Below, piece by piece: positions 20,859 through 22,271 of a stretch of DNA of 22,271 bases. A model generated the notes under the pieces. It saw only the letters and a program-made list of their open reading frames with translations, was not told the DNA's origin and ran no database searches. A program made the translations under genes and the position numbers. Each line of letters starts with the position of its first letter. Positions within the stretch are counted from its first letter, which is position 1. Location: the NCBI GenBank assembly GCA_003427395.1, contig BFEA01000343.1, positions 846,738-869,008 of the forward strand. Reading direction: 5' to 3'. This DNA comes from Chara braunii (lineage: Eukaryota > Streptophyta > Charophyceae > Charales > Characeae).

Positions 20859-21028
20859 TTGGGCTTTAGATAAGAGTGCCCTCCATCCCTTGCAACTCCA
20901 GATTGCCGCCTTTCTGTGGCGAGGAAACCATGAGTATCAAGGTGTCATTAGGAGGGTAGCATGGCAATCTACAATCCAACCGAAATCGAGAGGAGGGTTG
21001 GGCATTATAGACCCCTCAATCCAAACCA
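20859..21028 (+). repeat. 170-bp direct duplication, second copy
   Basis: This copy retains Trp (TGG at 20962) and reads FLWRGNHEYQGVIRRVAWQS without interruption. It is followed abruptly by a GC-rich palindromic sequence. Confidence 0.92.
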
Positions 21029-21036
21029 TACTTGTG

Positions 21037-21109
21037 GCGCACGTCATGCGTGACACTTGCACACGTGCGGCGCAGGCCGCAGCGCGCAAGTGGCGCCCGC
21101 ATGACGCGC
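21037..21109. repeat. GC-rich imperfect palindrome
   Basis: GCGCACGTCATGCG then TGACACTTGC (21037-21060) pairs imperfectly with GCAAGTGGCGCCCGCATGAC then GCGC (21086-21109), around a GC-rich loop. The surrounding DNA is far less GC-rich. It starts 8 bp after LINE C ends. Confidence 0.7.
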
Positions 21110-21339
21110 GACGCATGGTCGAAATTGCAAGGTACCAAAAAAAAAAAAAAATGTCGGTTCGGTTTTCGGGGTTCGGGGGGGTCCTAGGAAAATTATGAAA
21201 ACGGGCGCGAAATTTTTTTTGGAGGCCGCACGAAGGCCCGTACTTTTTTTTTTTTTTTAACAGTCTGAACCTGATTCGAAGTCTGGGGGGGGGGAAGTCG
21301 GTTCTTTAATTTTGTTGTTGGACTGTCCCCCCAGCCCGC
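21110..21339. other. No gene seen; homopolymer-rich
   Basis: A runs, T runs and G runs separate short GC-rich pieces (for example GGTTCGGTTTTCGGGGTTCG near 21157). No coding or element structure is recognised. Confidence 0.5.
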
Positions 21340-21709
21340 CGTTTTTCCTCGAATTTATTTTTTAATAAAAAGAAAAAAATGTAAGGGAAGAAAATCAGAA
21401 TTTTTTTGCATGAGTGTCGCCCGGCACGTCCAACCTGTCAGAACCTCAACGGTAAGTGCAGTATGTATAGTAGGGTTCTTGCAGGCCAGATTCATTCATG
21501 ATGAGGGTCGCGATCTTTCAAAACGATCTCTTCTTATTACTTCTCATCTTTCAAAACGATCTCTTCTTATTACTTCTGAAGTATAAAATGACGGAACTGA
21601 CAGCCGTTTTTCCTGGAATTTGTTTTTTTAATAAAAAGAAAAAAACGTAAAGGACGAACATCAGAAATTCTTTGCACGAGTGAAGCCCGAAACCTCAACG
21701 GTAATGTTC
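21340..21709 (+). repeat. Direct repeat pair plus 33-bp tandem duplication
   Basis: A block of about 105-120 bp starting CCGTTTTTCCTCGAATTT at 21340 recurs at 21604 as CCGTTTTTCCTGGAATTT. Both share TTAATAAAAAGAAAAAAA and AACCTCAACGGTAA. Between them, ATCTTTCAAAACGATCTCTT with CTTATTACTTCT occurs twice in tandem (about 21512 and 21546). Confidence 0.85.
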
Positions 21710-21756
21710 ACCAACGGGCTCGCTGCACAACTCTCGACATGCACAACAAGACAAAA

Positions 21757-22030
21757 ATATTGGCGGTATATCTTTCCATATTCTAGCGCAAGATTCACTC
21801 TCGTTTTGCACATTTCCAGAGTAGTGCAGCGAGGCCCATATATGGCAATGTATCTTTCCATGTTCAAGCGGAAGATTCGGTCTCATTTGTTCAGAGATTC
21901 TAAAAAAAAAAAAAAAAAAGGTTCCAGAGATACGTTACGTGCTTACCTGATTCATCGGCCCTTCGCTCTCCACCACCCAACGTATGAATGAATCTTCCAC
22001 CAGAACATGGAAAGATACACCGCCATATTT
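21757..22030. repeat. ~42-bp motif, two direct and one inverted copy
   Basis: A motif TATGGCGGTGTATCTTTCCA with TGTTC and GGAAGATTCA occurs in direct orientation at about 21757-21797 and 21841-21882, and inverted at about 21985-22030. The outer pair could fold into a stem. An A run at 21901-21919 lies between the copies. No coding sequence is recognised. Confidence 0.8.
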
Positions 22031-22121
22031 TTCGTCCTTTGTGCATGTCGCCCCGCTTCCGGATTCATGTTGCCCATTGATAAGGGCGGTTTCTTCGGTC
22101 CGATAGTGTCAGCACACGGTT

Positions 22122-22271
<150 letters not shown>

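Larger units (their letters stand above)
20065..21028 (+). pseudogene. LINE C ORF2 fragment (RT end and post-RT region)
   Basis: Starting inside the reverse transcriptase catalytic motif (ADDLTLMVDAS), the + strand reads LSDIKVNWGNKT, GWWIHHQGVRPPEQPK, then, in a shifted frame, NNEWISKPPLEKIAQWQDKH, TSLFGRSLIISNVVLATLWY, KSAIWALDKSALHPLQRQIA and GLGIIDPPIQTKALAMQWLK, to DPLMWLENRGWPIPK. It then jumps back to a second copy of the ALDKSALHPLQ block and stops at 21028. It is truncated at both ends. It matches LINE A (NDEWISNP, FLWYKSLLWPL) more closely than LINE B in the post-RT region and appears less decayed than either. It cannot function. Confidence 0.88.

Noticed and set aside
21340-21709. 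CRISPR-like array
   Set aside because: The repeats are few, unequal in length and unevenly spaced, and this is eukaryotic DNA.

Overview
The window is non-genic, repeat-dense nuclear DNA of a green plant. Two decayed plastid gene fragments point to the host: ndhH (plastid NADH dehydrogenase-like subunit H) and chlN (light-independent protochlorophyllide reductase subunit N). chlN is absent from angiosperm plastomes and ndh genes are absent from Pinaceae, so the source is most likely a non-flowering streptophyte (charophyte, bryophyte, lycophyte, fern or ndh-retaining gymnosperm). The very AT-rich plastid-like spacers fit a non-seed plant. I cannot name the species, and I see no intact host gene.

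The main structure (about 0.8-15.8 kb) is a nest of insertions. The outer layer is LINE B, an L1-like non-LTR retrotransposon on the + strand: ORF1-like pieces at 787-3890 and 9536-10457, ORF2 (endonuclease, reverse transcriptase, C-terminal Cys/His region) at 10607-15450, and a 3' UTR with poly(A) ending at 15831. Its ORF1 region is interrupted at about 3.89/9.54 kb by a patchwork of plastid fragments. That patchwork is interrupted inside chlN by a second, 5'-truncated LINE of the same broad family, LINE A (minus strand, about 4340-9172). LINE A has a poly(A) tail and a 13-bp target-site duplication. A further insert of about 390 bp with TTAA-containing flanks sits in the reverse transcriptase of LINE B; removing it restores the reading frame. 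Part of the ORF1 region (about 2.1-3.3 kb) reads on the opposite strand.

From 15.8 to 19.2 kb there is a mosaic of short repeats, a terminal-inverted-repeat element with unresolved poly-G tracts and an N, protein-like but unrecognised open stretches, and a CAA/AAC-rich region that would encode Asn/Asp-rich protein. From 19.5 to 21.03 kb there is a third copy of the LINE 3' UTR module, followed by LINE C, a truncated ORF2 fragment with an internal 170-bp duplication. The last 1.2 kb holds a GC-rich palindrome, several direct and inverted repeats, and a (TC)n/(AC)n tract running into ambiguous bases.

Nothing here works together as a pathway. The sequence records repeated insertion: LINE B, then plastid DNA, then LINE A, followed by mutational decay in which Trp codons (TGG) often became TGA.
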